The notes: generated by a model from the sequence alone, not told the origin. Counted from the stretch's first letter, positions 15,373 through 23,974 are shown. The stretch is 32,929 nucleotides of DNA from Actinomycetes bacterium (GCA_025463865.1 JAODBH010000061.1:1-32929), one strand, 5' to 3'. Program-made: numbers and translations.

Positions 15373-16235
15373 CCACCGTCCATCTCGCCAAGCTGCACGC
15401 CACCGGGAACGACTTCCTGGTCCACGTGGCCGAGCCCGGCGCGCAGCTGGACCCGGCCCAGGTGCGCGCGCTCTGTGACCGGTGGCGCGGGGTCGGTGCG
15501 GATGGTGTCCTCACGCTCGGCAGCGGCCGCGACGGGGCCGACGCCACGATGACGCTCCTCAATGCCGACGGCGGTCCCGCGCAGATGAGCGGGAACGGAG
15601 CGCGCTGCCTCGCGTGGGTCGCGGTGCGCGAAGGGCTCGCCCACGACGGCCGGCTCGTCGTCGACACCGGCGGGGGCCGCCGGGCCATCGAGCTCGACAT
15701 CGACCCCGTCTCGGGCGACCTCGTCGCCGCCACCGTCGACATGGGACCGGTCACCTTCGATCCGGCCCGCATCCCGTTCGGCGGCGCGAGCCCCTTCGAC
15801 GTCGAGGCCGAGTTCCACGGCGTCGTGTACCGCGGCGATGCGGCCGGGATGGGCAACCCGCATCTGGTGCTGTTCGTCGACGACCCGGCCGCGGCCCGTG
15901 TCACCCAGCACGGCCCGCGCCTCGAGCACGATCCCCGGTTCCCTGAGCGCACCAACGTCGAGTTCGTCGCGGTCACCGCGCCCGACACGATCACGATGCG
16001 GGTCTGGGAGCGGGGCGTGGGCGAGACGCTCTCGTGCGGCACCGGCGCGTGCGCGAGCGCCGCGGTCGCGCACCGTCGCGGCCTGGTCGGCGAGCACGTC
16101 GTCGTCCGGGTGCCGGGCGGCGAGTTGACCGTCGATCTGGGTGACACGATCCGGCTCGGCGGCCCGGTCGTGCACGTGTTCGACGTCGACGTGGATCTGG
16201 ACGCCATCGATCTCGGCGCGGAGGTGACCGCATGA
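15369..16235 (+). CDS. dapF: Diaminopimelate epimerase DapF
   Basis: 288 aa. DapF interconverts LL- and meso-diaminopimelate by a two-cysteine mechanism. It supplies meso-DAP for peptidoglycan and, after decarboxylation, lysine. The catalytic cysteines are C80 in SGNGARC and C223 in LSCGTGACA; HATGNDFL near residue 10 and GNPHLVLF are also typical. The ATG overlaps the miaA stop, and the stop overlaps the hflX ATG, both as ATGA. The miaA-dapF-hflX order is the same in mycobacteria. The other succinylase-branch genes, dapC, dapD and dapE, lie 4 kb downstream. Confidence 0.96.
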   Translation: MTTVHLAKLHATGNDFLVHVAEPGAQLDPAQVRALCDRWRGVGADGVLTLGSGRDGADATMTLLNADGGPAQMSGNGARCLAWVAVREGLAHDGRLVVDTGGGRRAIELDIDPVSGDLVAATVDMGPVTFDPARIPFGGASPFDVEAEFHGVVYRGDAAGMGNPHLVLFVDDPAAARVTQHGPRLEHDPRFPERTNVEFVAVTAPDTITMRVWERGVGETLSCGTGACASAAVAHRRGLVGEHVVVRVPGGELTVDLGDTIRLGGPVVHVFDVDVDLDAIDLGAEVTA

Positions 16236-17542
16236 GCAAGCGTCACGAGGAACGGCAGCGGCGCACCCTCACCGCCACCGAGACCGACTTCGACGTCATC
16301 CAGCAGCGCGCGCTGCTCGTCGGCACCTACGCGAACAAGGTGGAGCTCGAGGACGCGGAGCTGTCGATGACGGAGCTGGCGCTCCTCACCGAGACCGCGG
16401 GCGCGCTCCCCGTCGCCAGCGAGCTGCAGCACCGCACGACCGTGCACCCGGCCACGTTCATCGGCAAGGGCAAGGCCGAGGAGCTGCGCCAGCTCGCACT
16501 GGCCGAAGACATCGACGTCGTGATCTTCGACGACGAGCTGTCGCCCAAGCAGCAGCGCAACCTGGAGGACATCTTCAAGGTCGACGTCGTCGATCGCGTC
16601 GCGCTGATCCTCGACATCTTCGCCCAGCACGCGCGGAGCCAGGAGGGCATGGTCCAGGTAGAGCTCGCCCAGCTCCGCTACCGCCTGCCCCGCCTCCGGG
16701 GCCGCGGCCTCCAACTCAGCCAGCAGGGCGCGGGAATCGGCACCCGGGGTCCGGGTGAGACCCAGCTCGAGGTCGACCGTCGGCGCATCCTGCGCAAGGT
16801 CCGCAACCTCGAGGCCGACCTCGTCCGTCTCGGTCGCACGCGTTCCAATCAACGCAAGGCCCGGCGCAGCTCGGAGTTCCACACCGTCGCGCTCGTCGGC
16901 TACACGAACTCGGGGAAGAGCACGCTGCTCAACCGGATCACCGGCTCCGATGTGCTCGTCGAGAACCAGCTCTTCAGCACGCTCGATCCGACGACCCGGC
17001 GCTTGGTGATGCCCGGCGGTGAGACCGTGCTCGTGTCCGACACCGTGGGCTTCGTGCGCCGGCTCCCGCACCAATTGGTCGAGGCCTTCCGCAGCACGCT
17101 CGAGGAGGCGGCCGAGGTCGACTTCCTCGTCCACGTCATCGACGCGAGCGCGGTCGACGTCGAGCGGCCGATCGCCGCGGTCGAGACCGTGTTGCGCTCG
17201 ATCGGCGCGGAGGAGCTGCCGCAGCTCCTGGTCTTCAACAAGACCGACCTCGTCGACCCGCTCGATCTGAAGGGTCTCCTCGTGCAGCACCGGGACGCGG
17301 TCGCGGTGTCGGCGGCAACCGGCGACGGCGTGGCCGAGTTCCTGGAGCGCCTCGGCGACGAGCTGCGCGCGCTCGACCGCGTCGTCGAGTTCATGGTGCC
17401 GTACGACCGCGGCGACGTGGTCGCCGCGCTGCACCGCGAGGGCGAGGTCCTCGTCGAGGTCCACGGCGAACAAGGCACCCGCGTCCAGGCCCGGCTCCCC
17501 GAAGCCGGCGTCGCCCGCTTCCAACAGTTCATCGCCGTCTGA
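16232..17542 (+). CDS. hflX: GTPase HflX
   Basis: 436 aa. HflX is a ribosome-associated GTPase that splits stalled 70S ribosomes, for example under heat or antibiotic stress. The N-terminal HflX domain includes HPATFIGKGKAEEL and the glycine-rich linker with GIGTRGPGETQLEVDRR. The G domain has G1 GYTNSGKST from residue 223, G3 DTVGF and G4 NKTD. A short C-terminal domain is present. The start overlaps dapF by ATGA. A strong hairpin begins 12 nt after the stop and ends the miaB-miaA-dapF-hflX unit. Confidence 0.96.
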   Translation: MSKRHEERQRRTLTATETDFDVIQQRALLVGTYANKVELEDAELSMTELALLTETAGALPVASELQHRTTVHPATFIGKGKAEELRQLALAEDIDVVIFDDELSPKQQRNLEDIFKVDVVDRVALILDIFAQHARSQEGMVQVELAQLRYRLPRLRGRGLQLSQQGAGIGTRGPGETQLEVDRRRILRKVRNLEADLVRLGRTRSNQRKARRSSEFHTVALVGYTNSGKSTLLNRITGSDVLVENQLFSTLDPTTRRLVMPGGETVLVSDTVGFVRRLPHQLVEAFRSTLEEAAEVDFLVHVIDASAVDVERPIAAVETVLRSIGAEELPQLLVFNKTDLVDPLDLKGLLVQHRDAVAVSAATGDGVAEFLERLGDELRALDRVVEFMVPYDRGDVVAALHREGEVLVEVHGEQGTRVQARLPEAGVARFQQFIAV

Positions 17543-17553
17543 CCCGGTTGAGA

Positions 17554-17590
17554 GCGTCCATGGAGCACCGCAGAGGTGCTCCATGGACGC
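17554..17590 (+). terminator. Strong terminator hairpin after hflX
   Basis: A 16-bp perfect stem pairs gcgtccatggagcacc (17554-17569) with its complement at 17575-17590, with a 5-nt loop gcaga and aaaa shortly downstream. It is the longest perfect small-loop stem I found in the window. An in-frame ATG at 17583 lies inside the right arm, which is one reason to reject it as the start of the next gene. Confidence 0.9.
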
Positions 17591-17605
17591 ACGCAAAATC
17601 TCTGG

Positions 17606-17611
17606 CACGAT
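17606..17611 (+). promoter_or_regulatory. Weak -10-like box before the amidohydrolase gene
   Basis: CACGAT ends 7 nt before the ATG at 17619. It shares the spacing of the leaderless promoters here but only partly matches TANNNT. The following TGCGCGGCATG is identical to the bases around the start of the gene at 12251. Confidence 0.3.
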
Positions 17612-17618
17612 GCGCGGC

Positions 17619-19169
17619 ATGACGATCACGGTGTTCACGGGCGGGCGGATCCTCACGATGGATCCGGCCAGCCCCGCGGCGGAGACCGTCGTCGTGGAGG
17701 ACGGTCGCATCGCCGCGGTCGGTGGGGCCGGGCTCGAGGCCCGCTATCCCGGTGCCGTGACGGTCGACCTGGCCGGCGCCGCGCTCACGCCCGGCTTCAT
17801 CGACGCGCATCAGCACCTCTCGGTCTCCGCGCTGCAGCCGCGTTGGGCCGACCTGAGCCACGTCGCGACGATGGAGGAGCTCGGCGACGCGCTGCGCGAG
17901 CAGGCCGCGCGGGAGCCCGACGCGGAGTGGGTGCGCGGCTTCGACCACAACCAGAACGAGCCCTGGATCACCCTGTGCAAAGAGGATCTCGACGCCCTCG
18001 GCCTCGACCGCCCGATCATCGTGGCGCACTACACGCTGCACCAGTGCGTGGTGAGCAGCGCCGGGCTCGACGCGCTCGGCATCGGACGCACCACCGAGGA
18101 TCCGCCCGGTGGCGAGATCGGGCGCGGTCCTGACGGCGAGCCGAACGGCTACCTGCTCGAGACCGCCTGGAGCCAGGCCCACGCCCGGTCGCTCGCCGGC
18201 TACACCGACCGCGACCGTTGGGCGGAGCTCGTCGCGGCCAAGGCCCGGCTCCTGCTTGCGAGCGGCATCACCGCGATCCATGACGCGGCGACGTCGGCCG
18301 AGGCCGAAGCGATGTACCGGGCGATGGCGAGCGCGGGCACCCTGCCGATCTCGGTGCTCGCGATGCCGCACTCGGCCGCCCTGCTGTCCAACGACCTCGG
18401 TGGGCGCATCGACGGGCCGGTCACCGGTGACGGCGACGAGACCTTTCGCATCGGGGCCGTGAAGCTCTTCGCCGACGGCGGTTCGCACATCGCGCTCGAC
18501 GTGCACGTCCACGGAGAGCCGTGGGTGTTCGGCATCTCCATGCTCGACATGCCCGACCGCATGGCGCTCGCGGTGGATCGGGGCTTCCGGGTCGGCGTGC
18601 ACGCGATGGGAAACCGGGGTGTCCAGGACACGATCGACGCGTTCACGGCCATCGCCCGAGCCCATCCGGACGACGACCACCGCTTCCGGATCGAGCACGC
18701 GGGGGTGGCGTCGCGCGACCAGTGCGGCATGCTCGCGTCCCTCGGCGCGGTCGCGGTCGTCCAGCCCGGGTTCGTGCACCACGTCGGCGAGGGCACACAG
18801 GCGATGCGGTTCGACGACGCCACCTGGCTCCCGTTCGGCGATCTCGCGGAGGCCGGAGTGACGCTCGCGGGTTCGTCCGACGAGCCCTGTGCGCCGTTCC
18901 CGCCGATCTGGGGCGCGACGCGCGGCGCGCTGCGCACCACGCTCTCGGGCCTCGAGTTCGAGCCCGACCAGGCGGTGCCGTTCGCGTCCTGGCTCGAGGC
19001 GTACACGCGCGGCGCGGCGTATGCGGGCGGCCAGGAAGGGGAGCGGGGGAGCATCACCCCGGGCAAGCGGGCCGATCTCGTCGTCCTCGAGGGCGCGCTC
19101 GACGCCCACGACCCGCCCGCGGTCACGCAGACCTGGGTCGCGGGCGATCGGGTCTGGTCCGCCGAGTGA
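17619..19169 (+). CDS. YtcJ-like metal-dependent amidohydrolase
   Basis: 516 aa, amidohydrolase family 3, which hydrolyses amide or C-N bonds in a metal-dependent TIM barrel. The N-terminal beta domain TVFTGGRILTMDP leads to the H64-x-H66 metal pair in GFIDAHQHLS. K282 (VKLFADGGSH), H328 (VHAMGNRG), H360 (RIEHAG) and D421 (AGSSDEPC) complete the usual ligands. The C terminus GSITPGKRADLVVLEG is family-typical. Substrates of YtcJ relatives are mostly unknown, so none is given. The ATG at 17619 is preferred over in-frame ATGs at 17583 (inside the hflX terminator) and 17610. Its stop overlaps the start of a DinB-like gene. Confidence 0.88.
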   Translation: MTITVFTGGRILTMDPASPAAETVVVEDGRIAAVGGAGLEARYPGAVTVDLAGAALTPGFIDAHQHLSVSALQPRWADLSHVATMEELGDALREQAAREPDAEWVRGFDHNQNEPWITLCKEDLDALGLDRPIIVAHYTLHQCVVSSAGLDALGIGRTTEDPPGGEIGRGPDGEPNGYLLETAWSQAHARSLAGYTDRDRWAELVAAKARLLLASGITAIHDAATSAEAEAMYRAMASAGTLPISVLAMPHSAALLSNDLGGRIDGPVTGDGDETFRIGAVKLFADGGSHIALDVHVHGEPWVFGISMLDMPDRMALAVDRGFRVGVHAMGNRGVQDTIDAFTAIARAHPDDDHRFRIEHAGVASRDQCGMLASLGAVAVVQPGFVHHVGEGTQAMRFDDATWLPFGDLAEAGVTLAGSSDEPCAPFPPIWGATRGALRTTLSGLEFEPDQAVPFASWLEAYTRGAAYAGGQEGERGSITPGKRADLVVLEGALDAHDPPAVTQTWVAGDRVWSAE

Positions 19170-19732
19170 CCTCGGAGGACATCGACGGTTCCCCGGGTGC
19201 CGGTCGATCGCTCGTCGCCGCCTTCGACCACGTGTGGTCCCGGTTCACGGACCGGCTGGCCGGACTGGGCAACGACGAGTACTTCTGGGCCCCGCTGCCC
19301 GGCTGCTGGTCGCTGCGCCGCGACCAGAACGGGCGTTGGACGCTCGACGGCCACGGCGGCGACGGTCCCGCTCCGGACCCGCTGCCGATCACCACGATCG
19401 CGTGGCGCATCGGCCACGTCGGCGGTCTCGCGCTCGGAGGCTTCGCGGCGCGGCGTTTCGGTGACGGTGCGATTGCGTCGGACGACATCGAGTTCCCCGG
19501 CCGCGCCCCCGACGTGCACACGTTCCTCGACGGCAACTACCGGCGATGGCGCGACGGCTTGGTCGCGCTCAGCGACGCCGAGTGGTGGCTCCCGCTCGGC
19601 GAGGGCTGGGGACCGTACGCGGAGTCGTCGACCGCCGACCTCGCGCTCCACGTCCTCGACGAGCTGGTCCACCACGGCGCCGAGATCGGCCTCCTCCGCG
19701 ACCTCTACCTCCACCGCGCCGCGCTCGGCTGA
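19166..19732 (+). CDS. DinB-like four-helix protein
   Basis: 188 aa, translationally coupled to the amidohydrolase by a GTGA overlap. The motifs TTIAWRIGHVGG (H84) and ADLALHVLDELVHHGAEIGLL (H169/H170) are those of the DinB/YfiT-like fold, in which three histidines usually bind a metal. An internal stretch, LPGCWSLRRDQNGRW, is typical of actinobacterial DinB_2 members. Such proteins act as thiol-dependent transferases or have no known activity. The tight coupling suggests a shared substrate with the amidohydrolase, which is inference only. Confidence 0.75.
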   Translation: MTSEDIDGSPGAGRSLVAAFDHVWSRFTDRLAGLGNDEYFWAPLPGCWSLRRDQNGRWTLDGHGGDGPAPDPLPITTIAWRIGHVGGLALGGFAARRFGDGAIASDDIEFPGRAPDVHTFLDGNYRRWRDGLVALSDAEWWLPLGEGWGPYAESSTADLALHVLDELVHHGAEIGLLRDLYLHRAALG

Positions 19733-19769
19733 CCGCGCCGCGGACCAACGCCCTGGGCGCGTTGGCGCC

Positions 19770-19812
19770 CGGGCGCGTTCCGTGGCCGCGGACGACGTGC
19801 GGAACGCGCCCG
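19770..19812 (+). terminator. Terminator after the amidohydrolase-DinB pair
   Basis: A 13-bp perfect stem pairs cgggcgcgttccg (19770-19782) with cggaacgcgcccg (19800-19812), with a 17-nt loop. It lies 38 nt after the DinB-like stop. The rest of 19733-20026 holds one more hairpin and no gene I can support. Confidence 0.7.
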
Positions 19813-19886
19813 TGTGGGCGGTGGGTCGGCCGCGGCACGGGTCCGTCATTGCGGCTCCGCGGCGACCAAGGCTTGTGACGGGAGCT

Positions 19887-19909
19887 GGGTACCGGTGGTG
19901 CCGGTACCC
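19887..19909 (+). terminator. Second hairpin in the gap before dapC
   Basis: gggtaccgg (19887-19895) pairs with ccggtaccc (19901-19909) around a 5-nt loop. It may be a back-up terminator or an operator upstream of dapC; the sequence does not decide. Confidence 0.4.
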
Positions 19910-20012
19910 GGGCAAACAGCGCGCCGTTGCGCTCGGCCTGCTCCCGTCGACCGTTGCTGTGTCGTCACGTCCGCGCGCCACCTTGACCGGTTTCGTGGGG
20001 CAGACCGGCCGA

Positions 20013-20018
20013 TAGGCT
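20013..20018 (+). promoter_or_regulatory. -10 box of dapC, leaderless type
   Basis: TAGGCT ends 8 nt before the ATG at 20027, and no ribosome binding site is seen. A TTGACC at 19983-19988 is 24 bp away and too distant to be its -35. Confidence 0.5.
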
Positions 20019-20026
20019 CGCCGTCG

Positions 20027-21190
20027 ATGTCCAGCGTCCCCGCCGGCTTCGTGCCGCCGCCGTATCCCCAGGACCGCCTCGGAACCCTCCGGCGGCTGGC
20101 CGACGCGCTTCCGGGCGGCGTCGTCGACTGCTCGGTCGGCGACCCCGTCGATCCCGTCCCGCAGATCGTCGTCGACGCGTTGCGCGAAGCCGCACCGAAG
20201 GGTGCCACCTATCCCGCCACCATCGGCTACCCCTACTACCGCGACGCATGCGCCGGCTGGCTGGAGCGACGATTCGGCGTCACGGTCAGTCCCACCGACG
20301 TCATCGCGTGCATCGGCACGAAGGAGCTCGTCGCCTCCTTGCCGCACATGCTGCACCTGCGCCGGCCCGACCGCGACGTCGTGCTCTACCCCGCGGTGGC
20401 GTACCCCACCTACGCGATGGGGGCGAAGCTGGCCGGCCTCCGTGCGGTTCCGGTGCCGGTCGACAAGCACTGGCACCTCGACCTCTCGCGCGTCGACCCG
20501 GCCGACGCGGAGCGGGCCCTGTTGCTCTGGATCAACGAGCCGGCCAACCCCACCGGTGCGTCCGTCGACGACGAGGGCCTCGCGGCGATGGTCCACTGGG
20601 CCAGGGCGCGGGGGATCGTCGTCGCCAGTGACGAGTGCTACGCCGAGTTCACCTACGGCGACGACGGCGCGCCCGCGGATCCGGTGACCGTCCTCACCGG
20701 TCCGCACGTCGACGTGCTGGCGGTCCACTCGATCTCCAAGCGCTCCAACCTCGCGGGGTACCGCGCCGGATTCGTGGCCGGCGATCCCGACCTCGTGCAG
20801 TACCTCGGTGAGGTGCGCAAGCACGCCGGCCTGATGATGCCGGCACCGATCCAGGCCGCCGCCGCGGTCGCCTGGTCCGACGACGCCCACGTCGAGGTGC
20901 AGCGGGAGCGCTACGCCGAGCGCCGCGCGCTCGCGTTGCCGGCACTCGAGAAGTTCGGTCTCGTCCACGACGGTGGCCCCTCCACGTTCTACCTGTGGCT
21001 GCGCGACGCGGAAGGCACCGACGACAGCTGGGAGCTCGCAGCGCGCCTCGCCGAGGCCGGAACGCTCGTGGCGCCGGGCGACCTCTACGGCCCGGCGGGC
21101 GCGGATCACGTGCGGCTCGCGCTCACACAGACCGACGACCGGCTCGAGCTCGCGCTCCAGCGCCTGCGGGAGACCGGCGAACGCCGCTGA
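20027..21190 (+). CDS. dapC: Succinyldiaminopimelate aminotransferase (DapC-like)
   Basis: 387 aa, class I/II PLP-dependent aminotransferase. DapC converts N-succinyl-2-amino-6-ketopimelate to N-succinyl-LL-DAP with glutamate as donor. The PLP lysine is K238 in HSISKRSNLAGYRAGF; other fold-type I signatures are WINEPANPTG, SDECYAEF and, at the end, VRLALTQTDDRL. The specific role is assigned from context, since dapD and dapE follow directly; sequence alone would say only aminotransferase. The ATG at 20027 follows a TANNNT box. The 95-nt gap to dapD holds an aggag ribosome binding site and no clear terminator, so dapC-dapD-dapE is probably one operon. Confidence 0.9.
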   Translation: MSSVPAGFVPPPYPQDRLGTLRRLADALPGGVVDCSVGDPVDPVPQIVVDALREAAPKGATYPATIGYPYYRDACAGWLERRFGVTVSPTDVIACIGTKELVASLPHMLHLRRPDRDVVLYPAVAYPTYAMGAKLAGLRAVPVPVDKHWHLDLSRVDPADAERALLLWINEPANPTGASVDDEGLAAMVHWARARGIVVASDECYAEFTYGDDGAPADPVTVLTGPHVDVLAVHSISKRSNLAGYRAGFVAGDPDLVQYLGEVRKHAGLMMPAPIQAAAAVAWSDDAHVEVQRERYAERRALALPALEKFGLVHDGGPSTFYLWLRDAEGTDDSWELAARLAEAGTLVAPGDLYGPAGADHVRLALTQTDDRLELALQRLRETGERR

Positions 21191-21285
21191 CGCGGTGGCC
21201 GGCCGCCGTCGGCACGAATGATTCCGCGCGTCCCCGTCCGGTGCGCGAGCATCCACACCCGTCCACCACAAGGAGCACCACCCCG

Positions 21286-22098
21286 ATGACCGACCTCGCC
21301 ACATCGATCACCGCGCTCTGGGAGGCCCGCGACGACCTCCCCGCCGACGCGCACGAGCTGGTGCGGTCCGCGGTCGGGCTGCTCGACTCGGGTGAGGCCC
21401 GGGTGGCCGAGGTGGTCGACGGTGAAGTGGTCGTCCACGAGTGGCTGAAGCAGGCCATCCTGCTGCTGTTCCGCCTCCAGAAGATGGAGGTCGAAGAGGT
21501 CGGCCCGTTCGAGTACGTCGACAAGATCCCGCTGAAGCACGACTACGCGTCGGCCCGGGTGCGGGTCGTGCCCGGCGCGTCGGCCCGGTGGGGCTCGTTC
21601 CTCGCGCCGGGCGTCACGATGATGCCCTCCTACGTCAACATCGGCGCCCGCGTCGGCGCCGACACCATGGTCGACACGTGGGCGACCGTCGGCTCCTGCG
21701 CGCAGATCGGCGAGCGGGTCCACCTCTCCGGCGGGGTCGGGATTGGAGGCGTGCTCGAACCGCCGCAGGCCGCGCCGGTCATCGTCGAGGACGACGCCTT
21801 CATCGGCTCCCGCTGCATCGTGGTCGAGGGCGCCCGCGTCCGGAAGGGCGCGAAGCTCGGCGCGGGCGTGATCCTCACCGCCTCCACGCCGGTGATCGAC
21901 GCCCAGACCGGCAAGGAAGTCTCCCGCGGCGACGTGCCCGAGCGGGCGGTCGCGGTCTCCGCCACCCGCAACAAGTCCTTTCCGGGCGGCGAGTTCGGCC
22001 TCCCGTGCGTACTGATCCTCCGCACGCTCGAGGAGGGTGAGGTGCACGACAAGCTCAAGCTGAACGACATCCTGCGCGAGCACGGGATCGCCACGTGA
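21286..22098 (+). CDS. dapD: Tetrahydrodipicolinate N-succinyltransferase DapD, E. coli type
   Basis: 270 aa. DapD succinylates tetrahydrodipicolinate using succinyl-CoA, opening the succinylase branch. The protein resembles E. coli DapD (274 aa) along its whole length. It has LLDSGEARVAE, HEWLKQAILLLFR, MPSYVNIGA, DTWATVGSCAQIG, HLSGGVGIGGVLEP, and left-handed beta-helix hexapeptide repeats at about 100-200. Mycobacterial DapD is a different, longer subgroup. The ATG at 21286 is set by the aggag at 21271-21275; the spacing of 10 nt is slightly long. The stop overlaps the dapE GTG. Confidence 0.94.
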   Translation: MTDLATSITALWEARDDLPADAHELVRSAVGLLDSGEARVAEVVDGEVVVHEWLKQAILLLFRLQKMEVEEVGPFEYVDKIPLKHDYASARVRVVPGASARWGSFLAPGVTMMPSYVNIGARVGADTMVDTWATVGSCAQIGERVHLSGGVGIGGVLEPPQAAPVIVEDDAFIGSRCIVVEGARVRKGAKLGAGVILTASTPVIDAQTGKEVSRGDVPERAVAVSATRNKSFPGGEFGLPCVLILRTLEEGEVHDKLKLNDILREHGIAT

Positions 22099-23201
22099 CC
22101 ACCGTCGACCCCGCGGTCCTCGACGCGCTCGTCCACGCGCCGGTCGACGACCTGCTCGCGCTCAGCGCCGCGTTGGTGGCGGTGCCTTCGGTGTCGCACG
22201 CCGAAGGCCCGATCGCCGACGCGATCGAGCAGCGCCTGCGGTCCCGGGCGCCGAACCTGGTGCTCACCCGCATCGACGACAACATCGTCGCCCGCACCGA
22301 GCTCGGCCGACCGCAACGGGTGCTCGTCGGCGGGCACGTCGACACGGTCCCCGTCAACGACAACGCCGCCGCGATCGTCGAAGGCGACGTGCTCCGCGGC
22401 CTCGGCGCGGCCGACATGAAGGGCAGCCTCGCAGCGCTGCTCGCGCTGGCCGAGCACGCCTCCGCGCGCGAGCCGCGGGTCGACGTGACGTTCTGCTGGT
22501 ACGCGGGGGAGGAGGTCGTCGACGAGTTCAACGGCCTGCGCCACCTGTTCGAAGTCGCGCCCGAGCTGCTGGCCTGCGACCTGGCGATCCTGGCCGAGCC
22601 CACCGACGGCTGGGTCGAGGCGGGCTGTCAGGGGACGCTGCACCTGCGGGCCATCTTCACCGGTACGCGCGCCCACACGGCCCGCCCCTGGATGGGCGAC
22701 AACGCGATCCACAAGGCGACCACGGTGCTCGAGCGGATCGCCGCGCACGAGCCCGAGACCGTGTCGGTCGACGGCCTCGACTTTCTCGAGTCACTCCAGG
22801 TGGTGTCGATCGAGGGCGGCGTCGCGAACAACGTCGTGCCCGACCACTGCACCTTCGTCGTGAACCGACGCTTCGCCCCGAAGTACTCGATCGACGAGGC
22901 CCGGTCCCAGACCGAGGCGCTGCTTGCGGGCGCCGACCGCATCGAGCTCGTGTCCGTGGCGCCCGCCGCGCCGCCCGGGCTCACCAACCCGCTCGTGGCC
23001 GAGTTCGTCGGCACGCTCGATCTCCAGGTGCGCCCGAAGCTCGGTTGGACCGACGTCGCCCGCTTCACGAGCCACGGCATCCCGGCCCTCAACTTCGGAG
23101 CCGGCGACCCCACGATCGCGCACACCCAGGGCGAGCTCGTCACCCGCGAATCGGTCGAAGGCTGCTTCAACGTCCTCGCGGAGTTCCTGGGCTTGCGCTG
23201 A
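22095..23201 (+). CDS. dapE: Succinyl-diaminopimelate desuccinylase DapE
   Basis: 368 aa, M20 family di-zinc peptidase. DapE removes succinate from N-succinyl-LL-DAP to give LL-DAP, the substrate of DapF. Zinc and catalytic motifs are visible: GGHVDTVPV (H81, D83), GLGAADMKGS (bridging D107) and WYAGEEVVDEF (catalytic E139, ligand E140). A dimerisation domain, about residues 175-290, includes TRAHTARPWMG, and the last His ligand is probably in DPTIAHTQGE. The GTG at 22095 overlaps the dapD stop. It ends at a terminator shared with the convergent lexA. Gene order and motif set make this assignment firm. Confidence 0.94.
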   Translation: MTTVDPAVLDALVHAPVDDLLALSAALVAVPSVSHAEGPIADAIEQRLRSRAPNLVLTRIDDNIVARTELGRPQRVLVGGHVDTVPVNDNAAAIVEGDVLRGLGAADMKGSLAALLALAEHASAREPRVDVTFCWYAGEEVVDEFNGLRHLFEVAPELLACDLAILAEPTDGWVEAGCQGTLHLRAIFTGTRAHTARPWMGDNAIHKATTVLERIAAHEPETVSVDGLDFLESLQVVSIEGGVANNVVPDHCTFVVNRRFAPKYSIDEARSQTEALLAGADRIELVSVAPAAPPGLTNPLVAEFVGTLDLQVRPKLGWTDVARFTSHGIPALNFGAGDPTIAHTQGELVTRESVEGCFNVLAEFLGLR

Positions 23202-23215
23202 CCCCGGGACGCGAC

Positions 23216-23243
23216 CGGGCGCCGTCGTTGCCGACGGCGCCCG
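23216..23243. terminator. Bidirectional terminator between dapE and lexA
   Basis: A 12-bp perfect stem pairs cgggcgccgtcg (23216-23227) with cgacggcgcccg (23232-23243), with a 4-nt loop ttgc. It lies in the 63-nt gap between the two convergent genes and can serve both. Confidence 0.85.
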
Positions 23244-23264
23244 AAGGATCGCGAGTGCGGTGAG

Positions 23265-23900
23265 CTACAGGCGGCGCAGGACGGTGACGACCTTGCCGTA
23301 GACGGTGACGTCGTCGGGGGAGAAGACCATGTCCTCCATCGTCGGGTTCGACGGACGCAGGACGATCTTGCCCTTCTTGTGGAAGAGGGTCTTGACCGTG
23401 GCCTCGGTGGCCTCGTCGCCGGGGATGCCGGCCACGACGATGTCACCGGAGTCGGCCGTCTCCTGCTGGCGAACCACCACGAAGTCGCCGTCGAGGATGC
23501 CCGCGTCGATCATCGACTCGCCGCGGACTCGCAGCATGAAGAGTTGCCCGGTGCCGGTGAAGTCCTCGGGGAGGGGGAGGGTCTCCTCGATGTTCTCGGC
23601 CGCGAGCACCCCGGTACCGGCGGCCACGTCACCGATCAGCGGCACGTGGCGCACGGGGCGACGGTCGGCCGGGGCGCTCGACTCGGCGTCGAAGCGGACC
23701 TCGATGGCGCGCGGCTTCGTGGGGTCGCGGCGGAGGTAGCCCTTCTCCTGCAGCGCCGCCAGGTGCGCGTGCACGGTGGAGGTGGAGGAGAGGCCGACCG
23801 CGGTGCCGATCTCGCGGACACTGGGCGGGTAGCCGCGCTGGCGGACCTCAGCGTCGATGAACTCGAGCACCTCGCGCTGGCGTGCGGTCAGATCGGCCAT
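23265..23900 (-). CDS. lexA: SOS repressor LexA
   Basis: 211 aa. LexA represses the SOS regulon until RecA filaments provoke its self-cleavage. The N-terminal winged helix (residues 1-65) reads MADLTARQREVLEFI and has PPSVREIGTAVGLSS as recognition region. The cleavage site is A94-G95 in DVAAGTGV, and the catalytic dyad is S129 (RGESMIDAG) and K170 (EATVKTLF). The ATG at 23900 is chosen for a ggagg ribosome binding site just upstream; the frame continues to 24098, but that extension runs through the operators. Its promoter carries two LexA-like boxes, so it is self-repressed. The divergent LysM gene completes the SOS pair. Confidence 0.97.
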   Translation of the reverse strand: MADLTARQREVLEFIDAEVRQRGYPPSVREIGTAVGLSSTSTVHAHLAALQEKGYLRRDPTKPRAIEVRFDAESSAPADRRPVRHVPLIGDVAAGTGVLAAENIEETLPLPEDFTGTGQLFMLRVRGESMIDAGILDGDFVVVRQQETADSGDIVVAGIPGDEATEATVKTLFHKKGKIVLRPSNPTMEDMVFSPDDVTVYGKVVTVLRRL

Positions 23901-23974
23901 GCGTTGCCTCCGGTGGGAGCGGGAATCGGTGCAGGTGGGGACCGGTGTGTGGTGCCGATCCCGCCTCGGCGAGG

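Noticed and set aside
19983..19988. TTGACC as the -35 of dapC
   Set aside because: It is 24 bp from the TAGGCT box, too far for a usual sigma-70-type promoter.
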